33,443 bases of DNA, taken from positions 1 to 33,443 of the forward strand of contig NW_003147620.1 in NCBI RefSeq assembly GCF_000003605.2. Reading direction: 5' to 3'. Position 1 is the stretch's first letter; every line of letters begins with the position of its first letter. This document shows, piece after piece, positions 1 to 7,719 of the stretch. This DNA is from Saccoglossus kowalevskii. Lineage: Eukaryota; Hemichordata; Enteropneusta; Harrimaniidae. The position numbers and the translations under genes are program-made. The notes beneath the pieces were generated by a model. That model had not been told where the DNA came from. It saw only the letters and a program-made list of their open reading frames with translations, and did not search any database.

Positions 1-49
1 GGTTAGTACTTGCATGGGAGACCGGCTGGGAATACCATGTGTAGTAGGC
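1..49 (+). rRNA. 5S rRNA: 5S rRNA gene, 3' part only (window edge), ?>A
   Basis: Begins at about base 71 of the gene. The end reads GTGTAGTAGGC, with a C-to-T change in the 3' strand of helix I. The usual T5 after the gene is lost (AATATTGTTATTCC). Confidence 0.8.
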
Positions 50-147
50 TTATTAATATTGTTATTCCACCGTACATACCAACTTTTTCCCGGGGATTTT
101 TTGCCTAGCCGAAGTATTAAATTACATCCAATTCCGACGAATATCCA

Positions 148-266
148 GCCTACTGCCAAACCATTGCAGAATACACCAGTTCTCGTCCGATCAAAGAAGT
201 TAAGCTGCATCGCGCGTGGTTAGTTCTTGCATGGAAGACCGGCTGGGAATACCACCTGCAGTTGGC
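148..266 (+). rRNA. 5S rRNA: 5S rRNA gene copy 1, type A>B
   Basis: Carries the A>B marks CATCGCGCGTGG, ATGGAAGACC and ACCACCTG. Private changes are ATCAAAGAAG and the end CAGTTGGC, which puts a mismatch in helix I. Confidence 0.8.
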
Positions 267-363
267 TTATCAACATTTTTATTCCACCGTACATACCAAG
301 TTTTTTCCGGGATTTTTTGCCTTGCCGAAGCGTTAAACGACATGCAATTCTGACGAATGTTCA

Positions 364-482
364 GCCTACTGTCAAACCATTGCAGAAAACACCAGTTCTT
401 GTCCGATCACTGAAGTTAAGCAGCATCAGGCGTGGTTAGTACTTGCATGGGAGACCGGCTGGGAATACCACGTGCAGTAGGC
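364..482 (+). rRNA. 5S rRNA: 5S rRNA gene copy 2, type B>C
   Basis: B>C marks: ACTGTC at the 5' end, CTTGTCC in loop C and CATCAGG. Private: GCAGAAAACACC and AAGCAGCATC, the latter weakening helix II. Confidence 0.8.
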
Positions 483-579
483 TCATCAACATTTTTATTC
501 CACATTACATATTAACTTTAACCCAATTTTTTTTGCCTATCCGTAACATTAAATGACATCCAATTCCGACGAATATTCA

Positions 580-699
580 GTCTACTGCCAAACCATTGCA
601 GAATACACCAGTTCTCGTCGGATCGCTGAAGTTAAGCTGCATCGGGCGTGGTTAGTACTTGCATGGGAGACTGGCTGGGGAATATCTCCTGCAGTAGGC
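580..699 (+). rRNA. 5S rRNA: 5S rRNA gene copy 3, type C>D, 120 bp
   Basis: Starts GTCTAC instead of GCCTAC, has the C>D loop C mark TCGGATC, then CGCTG. An extra G in CTGGGG makes the copy 120 bp. The same 5' marks recur in the copy at 26738. Confidence 0.75.
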
Positions 700-796
700 T
701 TATCAACATTTTTTATTCCGACGTACATACTAACATTTTCTCGAGATTTGTTACCTAGCCGAAGTTTTAAATTACATCCAATTCCGACGATATTCA

Positions 797-915
797 GCCT
801 ACTGCTAAGCCAATGCTGAATACACCAGTTCTCGTCCGATCACTGAAGTTAATCTGCATCAGGCATGGTTAGTACTTACATGGGAGACCGGCTGGGAATA
901 CCACCAGCAGTAGGC
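797..915 (+). rRNA. 5S rRNA: 5S rRNA gene copy 4, type D>E
   Basis: D>E marks: GCTAAGCCAATGCTG in loop A and helix II, AATCTGCATCAGGCATGG, and TTACATGGG in box C. ACCACCAG near the end is shared only with 20796. The following spacer has no early T run. Confidence 0.75.
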
Positions 916-1012
916 TTATCAACATTAATATTCCACCGTACATACAAACTTTTTTCCGGGATTTGTTGCCTAGTCGAAGTATTAAATTACATCCAATTTC
1001 GACGAATATTCA

Positions 1013-1131
1013 GCCTACTGCCAAACCATTGTAGAATACACCAGTTCTCGTCCGAACACAGAAGTTAAGCTGCATCGGGCGTGGTTAGTACTTGCATGGG
1101 AGACCTGCTGGGAATACCACGAGCAGTAGGC
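1013..1131 (+). rRNA. 5S rRNA: 5S rRNA gene copy 5, type E>F
   Basis: E>F marks: GTAGAATAC, CCGAACACAG, GACCTGCTGG and ACGAGCAG. No indel. Confidence 0.8.
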
Positions 1132-1228
1132 TTATCAACATTTTTATTCCACTGTACATACAAACTTTTTCCCGGGATTTGTGGCCTAGCCGAAGTATTA
1201 AATTACATCCAATTCCGACGAACATTCA

Positions 1229-1347
1229 GCCTACTGCCAAACCATTATATAATACACCAGTTCTTGTCAGATCACAGAAGTTAAGATGCATCGGGCGTGG
1301 TTAGTACTTGCATGGGAGACCTGCTGGGAATACGACATGCAGTAGGC
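1229..1347 (+). rRNA. 5S rRNA: 5S rRNA gene copy 6, type F>B
   Basis: F>B marks: CTTGTCAGATCACAG and AAGATGCATC. Private: ATTATATAATAC in the helix II strand and TACGACATG. Confidence 0.8.
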
Positions 1348-1444
1348 GTATCAACATTTTTATTCCACCGTACATACCAACTTTTTCCCGGGATGTTTTG
1401 CTATGCCGAAGCCTTAAACGACATGCAATTCCGACGAATATTCA

Positions 1445-1563
1445 GCCTACTGTCAAACCATTGCAGAACACACCAGTTCTCGTCCGATCACTGAAGTTGA
1501 GGCGCATCGGGCGTGGTTAGTTCTTGCACGGGAGACCGGCTGGGAATACCACGTTCAGTCGGC
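1445..1563 (+). rRNA. 5S rRNA: 5S rRNA gene copy 7, type B>G
   Basis: B>G marks: AAGGCGCATCGGG, TTCTTGCACGGG and the end GTTCAGTCGGC, which leaves one U/C mismatch in helix I. Confidence 0.8.
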
Positions 1564-1660
1564 TCATCAACATTTTTATTCCGCATTACATACTAACTTT
1601 TTCCCATGATTTTTTGCCTAGACGAAGCATTAAATGACATACAAGTCGGACGAATAATCA

Positions 1661-1779
1661 GCCAACAGCCAAACCATTGCAGAATACACCAGTTCTCGTC
1701 CGATCACTGTAGTTAAGCTGCATCGGGCGTGGTTAGTACTTGCATGGCAGACCGGCTGGGAATACCACGTCCATTAGGC
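1661..1779 (+). rRNA. 5S rRNA: 5S rRNA gene copy 8, type G>A
   Basis: Starts GCCAACAGCC and ends CCATTAGGC, so helix I has several mismatches. Other G>A marks: CACTGTAGTT and ATGGCAGACC. Confidence 0.75.
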
Positions 1780-1877
1780 TCATCAACATTTTTATTCCAC
1801 CGTACATACTAACTTTTTCCCCGTGATTTTTTGCCTAGCCGAAGTATTAAATTACATCCAATTCCAACGAATATCCA

Positions 1878-1996
1878 GCCTACTGCCAAACCATTGCAGA
1901 ATACACCAGTTCTCGTCCGATCACAGAAGTTAAGATGCATCGGGCGTGGTTAGTACTTGCATGGGAGACCTGTTGGGAATACCACATGCATTAGGC
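1878..1996 (+). rRNA. 5S rRNA: 5S rRNA gene copy 9, type A>B (second form)
   Basis: Differs from the CGCGCG form of A>B: has ATCACAGAAG, AAGATGCATC, GACCTG and ACATGCATTAGG. This form follows G>A copies. Private: CTGTTGGG. Confidence 0.8.
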
Positions 1997-2093
1997 TTAT
2001 CATCATTTTTATTCCACCGTACATACCAACTTTTTCCCGGGATTTTTTGCCTTGCCGAAGCGTTAAACGACATGCAATTCTGACGAATAGTCA

Positions 2094-2212
2094 GCCTACT
2101 GTCAAACCATTGCAGAACACACCAGTTCTCGTCCGATCACTGAAGTTAATCTGCATCGGGCGTGGTTAGTACTTGCATGGCAGACCAGCTGGGAATACTA
2201 CGTGCATTAGAC
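2094..2212 (+). rRNA. 5S rRNA: 5S rRNA gene copy 10, type B>A
   Basis: 5' part of B>G kind and 3' part of G>A kind (ATGGCAGACC, GCATTAG). It reads ACTACGTG and ends TTAGAC, so the last helix I pairs are broken. Confidence 0.75.
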
Positions 2213-2309
2213 TCATCAACATTTTTATTCCACCGTACATACTAACTTTTTCCCGGGATTTTTTGCCTAGCCGAAGTATTAAATTACATCCAATTCCGAC
2301 GAATATCCA

Positions 2310-2428
2310 GCCTACTGCCAAACCATTGCAGAATACACCAGTTCTCGTCCGATCACTGAAGTTAATCTGCATCGCGCGTGGTTAGAACTTGCATGGAAGA
2401 CCGGCTGGGAATACCATGAGCAGTAGGC
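2310..2428 (+). rRNA. 5S rRNA: 5S rRNA gene copy 11, type A>A
   Basis: Two A spacers in a row. The gene has AATCTGCATCGCGCG, TTAGAACTTG, ATGGAAGACC and ACCATGAG. Confidence 0.8.
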
Positions 2429-2525
2429 TTATCAACATTTTTATTCCACCGTACATACCAACTTTTTCCCGGGATTTTTTGCCTCGCCGAAGTATTAAAT
2501 TACATCCAATTCCGACGAATATCCA

Positions 2526-2644
2526 GCCTACTGCCAAACCATTGCAGAATACACCAGTTCTCGTCCGATCACTGAAGTTAAGCTGCATCGCGCGTGGTTA
2601 GTACATGCATGGAAGACCGGCTGGGAATACCACCTGCAGTAGGC
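2526..2644 (+). rRNA. 5S rRNA: 5S rRNA gene copy 12, type A>B
   Basis: CGCGCG form of A>B with AGTACATGCATGG, a mark shared with the copy at 29765. Confidence 0.8.
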
Positions 2645-2741
2645 TTATCAACATTTTTATTCCACCGTACATACCAACTTTTTCCCGGGATTTTTTGCCT
2701 TGCCGAAGCGTTAAACGACATGCAATTCTGACGAATATCCA

Positions 2742-2860
2742 GCCTACTGTCAAACCATTGCAGAACACACCAGTTCTTGTCCGATCACTGAAGTTAAGCT
2801 GCATCAGGCGTGGTTAGTACTTGCATGGGAGACTGGCTGGGAATACCACGTGCAGTAGGC
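2742..2860 (+). rRNA. 5S rRNA: 5S rRNA gene copy 13, type B>C
   Basis: Standard B>C copy with CTTGTCC, CATCAGG, GACTGGCTGG and ACCACGTG. Reads the same as the copies at 3606, 6637 and 14854. Confidence 0.85.
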
Positions 2861-2958
2861 TCATCAACATTTTTATTCCACATTACATATTAACTTTAAC
2901 CCAATTTTTTTTTGCCTAGCCGTAGCATTAAATGACATCCAATTCCGACGAATATTCA

Positions 2959-3077
2959 GCCTACTGCCAAACCATTGCAGAATACACGAGTTCTCGTCGG
3001 ATCACTGAAGTTAAGCTGCATCGGGCGTGGTTAGTACTTGCTTGGGAGACCGGCTGGGAATACCACCTGCAGTAGGC
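2959..3077 (+). rRNA. 5S rRNA: 5S rRNA gene copy 14, type C>D
   Basis: Loop C TCGGATC and ACCACCTG mark C>D. Private: ATACACGAG. Shares CTTGCTTGGGAG with 20473, 30200, 31064 and 32358. Confidence 0.8.
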
Positions 3078-3173
3078 TTATCAAATTTTTATTCCACCGT
3101 ACATACTAACATATCCCGGGATTTGTTTGCCTAGCCGAAGTATTAAATTACATCCCATTCCGACAAATATTCA

Positions 3174-3293
3174 GCCTACTGCTAAGCCAATGCTGAATAC
3201 ACCAGTTCTCGTCCGATTCACTGAAGTTAAGCTGCATCGCGCGTGTTTAGTACTTGCATGGAAGACCGGCTGGGAATACCATGTGCAGTAGGC
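3174..3293 (+). rRNA. 5S rRNA: 5S rRNA gene copy 15, type D>A, 120 bp
   Basis: D-type 5' part (GCTAAGCCAATGCTG) joined to a CGCGCG, GGAAGACC, ACCATGTG 3' part. One extra T in GATTCACTG and GCGTGTTTAG damage the internal region. Confidence 0.7.
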
Positions 3294-3389
3294 TTATCAC
3301 ATTTTTATTCCACCGTACATACTAAGTTTTTTCCGGGATTTTTTGGCTAGCCGAAGTATTAAATTACATCCAAATCCGACGAATATCCA

Positions 3390-3508
3390 GCCTACTGCCA
3401 AACCATTGCAGAATACACCAGTTCTCGTCCGATCACTGAAGTTAAGCTGCATCGCGCGTGGTTAGAACTTGCATGGAAGACCGGCTGGGAATACCACCTG
3501 CAGTAGGC
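3390..3508 (+). rRNA. 5S rRNA: 5S rRNA gene copy 16, type A>B
   Basis: CGCGCG form with TTAGAACTTG, GGAAGACC and ACCACCTG. No indel. Confidence 0.8.
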
Positions 3509-3605
3509 TTATCAACATTTTTATTCCACCGTACATACTAACTTTTTCCCGGGATTTTTTGCCTTGCAGAAGCGTTAAACGACATGCAATTCTGACGAAT
3601 ATTCA

Positions 3606-3724
3606 GCCTACTGTCAAACCATTGCAGAACACACCAGTTCTTGTCCGATCACTGAAGTTAAGCTGCATCAGGCGTGGTTAGTACTTGCATGGGAGACTGG
3701 CTGGGAATACCACGTGCAGTAGGC
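3606..3724 (+). rRNA. 5S rRNA: 5S rRNA gene copy 17, type B>C
   Basis: Standard B>C sequence. Followed by the longest class C T run. Confidence 0.85.
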
Positions 3725-3768
3725 TCATCAACATTTTTATTCCACATTACATATTAACTTTAACCCAA

Positions 3769-3780
3769 TTTTTTTTTTTT
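3769..3780 (+). repeat. Longest poly-T tract of a class C spacer (T12)
   Basis: Class C spacers carry a T run after AACCCAA. Its length is 8 to 12 in intact cases, and it is broken by G or C in others (near 4205, 10479, 19555 and 26039). It could act as a second, fail-safe Pol III terminator, and it varies like a mononucleotide microsatellite. Confidence 0.6.
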
Positions 3781-3825
3781 GCCTAGCCGTAGCATTAAAT
3801 GACATCCAATTCCGACGAATATTCA

Positions 3826-3944
3826 GCCTACTGCCAAACCATTGCAGAATACACCAGTTATCGTCGGATCACTGAAGTTAAGCTGCATTGGGCGTGGTTA
3901 GTACTTGCATGGGAGACCTGCTGGGAATACCACATGCAGTAGGC
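3826..3944 (+). rRNA. 5S rRNA: 5S rRNA gene copy 18, type C>B
   Basis: C>D-like 5' part (TCGGATC) and F>B-like 3' part (GACCTGCTGG, ACATGCAG), with GCATTGGGCG between. Looks like a recombinant that skips D, E and F. Confidence 0.75.
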
Positions 3945-4040
3945 TTATCAACATTTTTATTCCACCGTACATACCAACTTTTCCCGGGATTTTTTGCCTT
4001 GCCGAAGCCTTAAACGACATGCAATTCTGACGAATGTTCA

Positions 4041-4158
4041 GCTACTGTCAAACCATTGCAGAACACACCCGTTCTTGTCCGATCACTGAAGTTAAGCTGC
4101 ATCAGGCGTGGTTAGTACTTGCATGGGAGACTGGCTGGGAATACCACGTGCAGTAGGT
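4041..4158 (+). rRNA. 5S rRNA: 5S rRNA gene copy 19, type B>C, 118 bp
   Basis: One C lost at the start (GCTACTG), and the last base is T (GTAGGT). Both ends of helix I are affected. CACACCCGTTC is private. Confidence 0.7.
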
Positions 4159-4257
4159 TTATCATCATTTTTATTCCACATTACATATTAACTTTAACCC
4201 AAATTTTCTTTTGCCTATCCGTAGCATTAAATGACATCCAATTCCGACGAATATTCA

Positions 4258-4376
4258 GCCTACTGCCAAACCATTGCAGAATACACCAGTTCTCTTCGGA
4301 TCACTGAAGTTAAGCTGCATCGGGCGTGGTTAGTACTTGCATGGGAGACCGGCTGGAAATACCACCTGCAGTAGGC
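4258..4376 (+). rRNA. 5S rRNA: 5S rRNA gene copy 20, type C>D
   Basis: Has CTCTTCGGATC in loop C and GGCTGGAAATAC. The following spacer has only T3 at the terminator place. Confidence 0.75.
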
Positions 4377-4472
4377 TTATCAACATTTATATTTCACCGT
4401 ACATACTAACATTTCCCGGGATTTGTTGCCTAGCCGAAGTATTAAATTACATCCAATTCCGACGAGTATTCA

Positions 4473-4591
4473 GCCTACTGCCAAACCATTGTAGAATACA
4501 CCAGTTCTCGTCCGAACACAGAAGTTAAGCTGCATTGGGCGTGGTTAGTACTTGCATGGGAGACCTGCTGGGAATACCACATGCAGTAGGC
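4473..4591 (+). rRNA. 5S rRNA: 5S rRNA gene copy 21, type D>B
   Basis: E>F-like 5' part (GTAGAATAC, CGAACACAG), then GCATTGGGC, GACCTG and ACATGCAG. Skips E and F. Confidence 0.8.
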
Positions 4592-4688
4592 TTATCAACA
4601 TTTTTATTCCACCGTACATACCAACTTTTTCCCGGGATTTTTTGCCTTGCCGAAGCCTTAAACGACATGCAATTCTGACGAATATTCA

Positions 4689-4808
4689 GCCATACTGTCA
4701 AACCATTGCAGAACACACCAGTTCTTGTCCGATCACTGAAGTTAAGCTGCATCAGGCGTGGTTAGTACTTACATGGGAGACTGGCTGGGAATACCACGTG
4801 CAGTAGGC
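4689..4808 (+). rRNA. 5S rRNA: 5S rRNA gene copy 22, type B>C, 120 bp
   Basis: An inserted A gives GCCATACTGTC in helix I. TTACATGGG replaces TTGCATGGG in box C. Confidence 0.7.
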
Positions 4809-4907
4809 TCATCAACATTTTTATTCCACATTACATATTAACTTTAACCCAATTTTTTTTTTGCCTAGCCGTAGCATTAAATGACATCCAATTCCAACGA
4901 ATATTCA

Positions 4908-5026
4908 GCCTACTGCCAAACCATTGCAGAATGCACCAGTTCTCGTCGGATCACTGAAGTTAAGCTGCATCGGGCGTGGTTAGTACTTGCATGGGAGACC
5001 GGCTGGGAATACCACATGCAGTAGGC
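4908..5026 (+). rRNA. 5S rRNA: 5S rRNA gene copy 23, type C>B
   Basis: Intact helix I ends, with ATGCACC and loop C TCGGATC. Otherwise close to consensus, with ACCGGCTGG and ACATGCAG. Confidence 0.8.
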
Positions 5027-5123
5027 TTATCAACATTTTTATTCCACCGTACATACCAACTTTTTCCCGGGATTTTTTGCCTTGCCGAAGCGTTAAACGA
5101 CATGCAATTCTGACGAATATTCA

Positions 5124-5242
5124 GCCTACTGTCAAACCATTGCAGAACACACCAGTTCTCGTCCGATCACTGAAGTTAAGCTGCATCGGGCGTGGTTAGT
5201 ACTTGCATGCGAGACCGGCTGGGAATACCATGTGCAGTAGGC
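5124..5242 (+). rRNA. 5S rRNA: 5S rRNA gene copy 24, type B>A, near consensus
   Basis: Keeps CTCGTCCGATCACTG, CTGCATCGGG and ACCGGCTGG. Departures are ACTGTC, GAACACACC, ATGCGAGACC and ACCATGTG, the last only a wobble pair in helix V. Confidence 0.85.
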
Positions 5243-5251
5243 TTATTAACA

Positions 5252-5256
5252 TTTTT
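5252..5256 (+). terminator. Pol III terminator T5 (example)
   Basis: Five T residues lie at +10 to +14 after the gene end at 5242. RNA polymerase III stops at runs of four or more T on the non-template strand. The same T5 follows most copies of classes A, B, C, F and G. Class E spacers lack it. Confidence 0.65.
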
Positions 5257-5307
5257 ATTCCACCGTACATACCAACTTTTTCCCGGGATTTTTTGCCTAG
5301 CCGAAGT

Positions 5308-5316
5308 ATTAAATTA
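5308..5316 (+). promoter_or_regulatory. TATA-like element upstream of a 5S copy (example of class A form)
   Basis: ATTAAATTA lies at -32 to -24 from the gene start at 5340. Insect 5S genes are known to use an upstream TATA-like box near -30. Spacers of classes A, D, E and F keep this form. Class B has GTTAAACGA, and classes C and G have ATTAAATGA, at the same place. Confidence 0.5.
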
Positions 5317-5339
5317 CATCCAATTCCGACGAATATCCA

Positions 5340-5458
5340 GCCTACTGCCAAACCAGTGCAGAATATACCAGTTCTTGTCCGATCACTGAAGTTAAGCTGC
5401 ATCGCGCGTGGATAGTACTTGCATGGAAGACCGGCTGGGAATATCACCTGCAGTAGGC
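5340..5458 (+). rRNA. 5S rRNA: 5S rRNA gene copy 25, type A>B
   Basis: CGCGCG form with several private changes: CAGTGCAG, AATATACC, CTTGTCC, GGATAGTAC and ATATCACCTG. Confidence 0.8.
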
Positions 5459-5555
5459 TTATCAACATTTTTATTCCACCGTACATACCAACTTTTTCTC
5501 GGGATTTTTTGCCTTGCCGAAGCGTTAAACGACATACAATTCTGACGAATATTCA

Positions 5556-5674
5556 GCCTACTGTCAAACCATTGCAGAACACACCAGTTCTTGTCCGATC
5601 ACTGAAATTAAGCTGCATCAGGCGTGGTTAGTACTTGCATGGGAGACTGGCTGGGAATACCACGAGCAGTAGGC
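5556..5674 (+). rRNA. 5S rRNA: 5S rRNA gene copy 26, type B>F
   Basis: B>C-like gene through GACTGGCTGG, then ACGAGCAG and an F spacer: a switch near the gene end. GAAATTAAGC is private. Confidence 0.8.
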
Positions 5675-5772
5675 TTATCAACATTTTTATTCCACTGTAC
5701 ATACAAACTTTTTCCCGGGATTTGTTGCCTAGCCGATGTATTAAAATTACATCCAATTCCGACGAATATTCA

Positions 5773-5891
5773 GCCTACTGCCAAACCATTGTAGAATACA
5801 CCTGTTCTTGTCAGATCACAGAAGTTAAGATGCATCGGGCGTGGTTAGTACTTGCATGGGAGACCTGCTGGGAATACCACATGCAGAAGGC
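5773..5891 (+). rRNA. 5S rRNA: 5S rRNA gene copy 27, type F>B
   Basis: F>B marks with CACCTGTTCTTGTCAG. Ends GCAGAAGGC, a mismatch in helix I. Confidence 0.8.
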
Positions 5892-5988
5892 TTATCAACA
5901 TTTTTATTCCACCGTACATACCAACTTTTTCCCTGGATTTTTTGCCTTGCCGAAGCGTTAAACGACATGCAATTCTGACGAATAGTCA

Positions 5989-6107
5989 AGTTACTGTCAA
6001 ACCATTGCAGAACACACCAGTTCTCGTCTGATCACTGAAGTTAAGCTGCATCGGGCGTGGTTAGTTCTTGCACGGGAGACCGGCTGGGAATACCACGTTC
6101 AGTCGGC
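5989..6107 (+). rRNA. 5S rRNA: 5S rRNA gene copy 28, type B>G, altered 5' end
   Basis: The start reads AGTTACTG in place of GCCTACTG: three substitutions in helix I with no matching change at the 3' end. Also GTCTGATC. Confidence 0.65.
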
Positions 6108-6204
6108 TCATCAACATTTTTATTCCACATTACATACTATGTTTTTCCCATGATTTTTTGCCTAGACGAAGCATTAAATGACATACAAGTCGGACGAATA
6201 ATCA

Positions 6205-6323
6205 GCCAACAGCCAAACCATTGCAGAATACACCAGTTCTCGTCCGATCACTGTAGTTAAGCTGCATCGGGCGCGGTTAGTACTTGCATGGCAGACCGGC
6301 TGGGAATACCACATACATTAGGC
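6205..6323 (+). rRNA. 5S rRNA: 5S rRNA gene copy 29, type G>A
   Basis: GCCAACAGCC start. Private: GGGCGCGGTT and ACATACATTAGG. Confidence 0.75.
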
Positions 6324-6420
6324 TCATCAACATTTTTATTCCACCGTACATACTAACTTTTTTCCGGGATTTTTTGCCTAGCCGAAGTATTAAATTACAT
6401 CCAATTCCGACGAATATCCA

Positions 6421-6539
6421 GCCTACTGCCAAACCATTGCAGAATACACCAGTTCTCGTCCGATCACTGAAGTTAAGCTGCATCGCGCGTGGTTAGAACT
6501 TGCATGGAAGACCGGCTGGGCATACCACCTGCAGTAGGC
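6421..6539 (+). rRNA. 5S rRNA: 5S rRNA gene copy 30, type A>B
   Basis: CGCGCG form with TTAGAACTTG and CTGGGCATACC. Confidence 0.8.
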
Positions 6540-6636
6540 TTATCAACATTTTTATTCCACCGTACATACCAACTTTTTCCCGGGATTTTTTGCCTTGCAG
6601 AAGCGTTAAACGACATGCAATTCTGACGAATATTCA

Positions 6637-6755
6637 GCCTACTGTCAAACCATTGCAGAACACACCAGTTCTTGTCCGATCACTGAAGTTAAGCTGCATC
6701 AGGCGTGGTTAGTACTTGCATGGGAGACTGGCTGGGAATACCACGTGCAGTAGGC
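6637..6755 (+). rRNA. 5S rRNA: 5S rRNA gene copy 31, type B>C
   Basis: Standard B>C sequence. Confidence 0.85.
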
Positions 6756-6855
6756 TCATCAACATTTTTATTCCACATTACATATTAACTTTAACCCAAT
6801 TTTTTTTTTTGCCTAGCCGTAGCAATTAATGACATCCAATTCCGACGAATATTCA

Positions 6856-6974
6856 GCCTACTGCCAAACCATTGCAGAATACACCAGTTCTCGTCGGATC
6901 ACTGAAGTTAAGCTGCATTGGGCGTGGTTAGTACTTGCATGGGAGACCTGCTGGGAATACCACGTCCATTAGGC
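6856..6974 (+). rRNA. 5S rRNA: 5S rRNA gene copy 32, type C>A
   Basis: TCGGATC and GCATTGGGCG, as in the copy at 3826, but ends CGTCCATTAGGC like a G>A copy. Recombinant join inside the 3' third. Confidence 0.75.
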
Positions 6975-7071
6975 TCATCAACATTTTTATTCCACCGTAC
7001 ATACTAACTTTTTCCCGGGATTTTTTGCCTAGCCGAAGTATTAAATTACATCCAATTCCAACGAATATCCA

Positions 7072-7191
7072 GCCTACTGCCAAACCATTGCAGAATACAC
7101 CAGTTCTCGTCCGATCACAGAAGTTAAGATGCATCGGGCGTGGTTAGTACGTGCATGGGAGACCTGCTGGGGAATACCACATGCATTAGGC
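7072..7191 (+). rRNA. 5S rRNA: 5S rRNA gene copy 33, type A>B (second form), 120 bp
   Basis: AAGATGCATC form with AGTACGTGC and an extra G in GCTGGGG. Confidence 0.75.
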
Positions 7192-7288
7192 TTATCAACA
7201 TTTTTATTCCACCGTACATACCAACTTTTTCCCGGGATTTTTTGCCTTGCCGAAGCGTTAAACGACATGCAATTCTGACGAATAGTCA

Positions 7289-7407
7289 GCCTACTGTCAA
7301 ACCATTGCAGAACACACCAGTTCTCGTCCGATCACTGAAGTTAAGTTGCATCGGGCGTGGTTAGTTCTTGCACGGGAGACCGGCTGGGAATACCACGTTC
7401 AGTCGGC
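7289..7407 (+). rRNA. 5S rRNA: 5S rRNA gene copy 34, type B>G
   Basis: Has AAGTTGCATC where B>G copies usually read AAGGCGCATC. CACGGG and CAGTCGGC are kept. Confidence 0.8.
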
Positions 7408-7504
7408 TCATCAACATTTTTATTCCACATTACATACTAACTTTTTCCCATGATTTTTTGCCTAGACGAAGCATTAAATGACATACAAGTCTGACGAATA
7501 ATCA

Positions 7505-7622
7505 GCCAACAGCCAAACCATTGCAGAATACACCAGTTCTCGTCCGATCACTGTAGTTAACTGTATCGGGCGTGGTTAGTACTTGCATGGCAGACCGGCT
7601 GGGAATACCACGTGCATTAGGC
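7505..7622 (+). rRNA. 5S rRNA: 5S rRNA gene copy 35, type G>A, 118 bp
   Basis: One base lost at GTTAACTGTATC, inside box A, so the internal promoter spacing is changed. Confidence 0.7.
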
Positions 7623-7719
7623 TCATCAACATTTTTATTCCACATTACATACTAACATTTTCCCGGGATTTTTTGCCTAGCCGAAGTATTAAATTACATT
7701 CAATTCCGACGAATATCCA

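Larger units (their letters stand above)
1..1660 (+). repeat. Higher-order repeat, full A-B-C-D-E-F-B-G cycle (first unit cut)
   Basis: The eight spacers following the gene ends at 49, 266, 482, 699, 915, 1131, 1347 and 1563 belong in turn to classes A, B, C, D, E, F, B and G. The gene types between them carry the matching diagnostic bases. Class calls were made by eye. Confidence 0.75.

Noticed and set aside
5294-5302. GCCTAGCC in the spacer as a remnant second 5S start
   Set aside because: Only about eight bases resemble the gene start, and the bases after it show no match to the gene.
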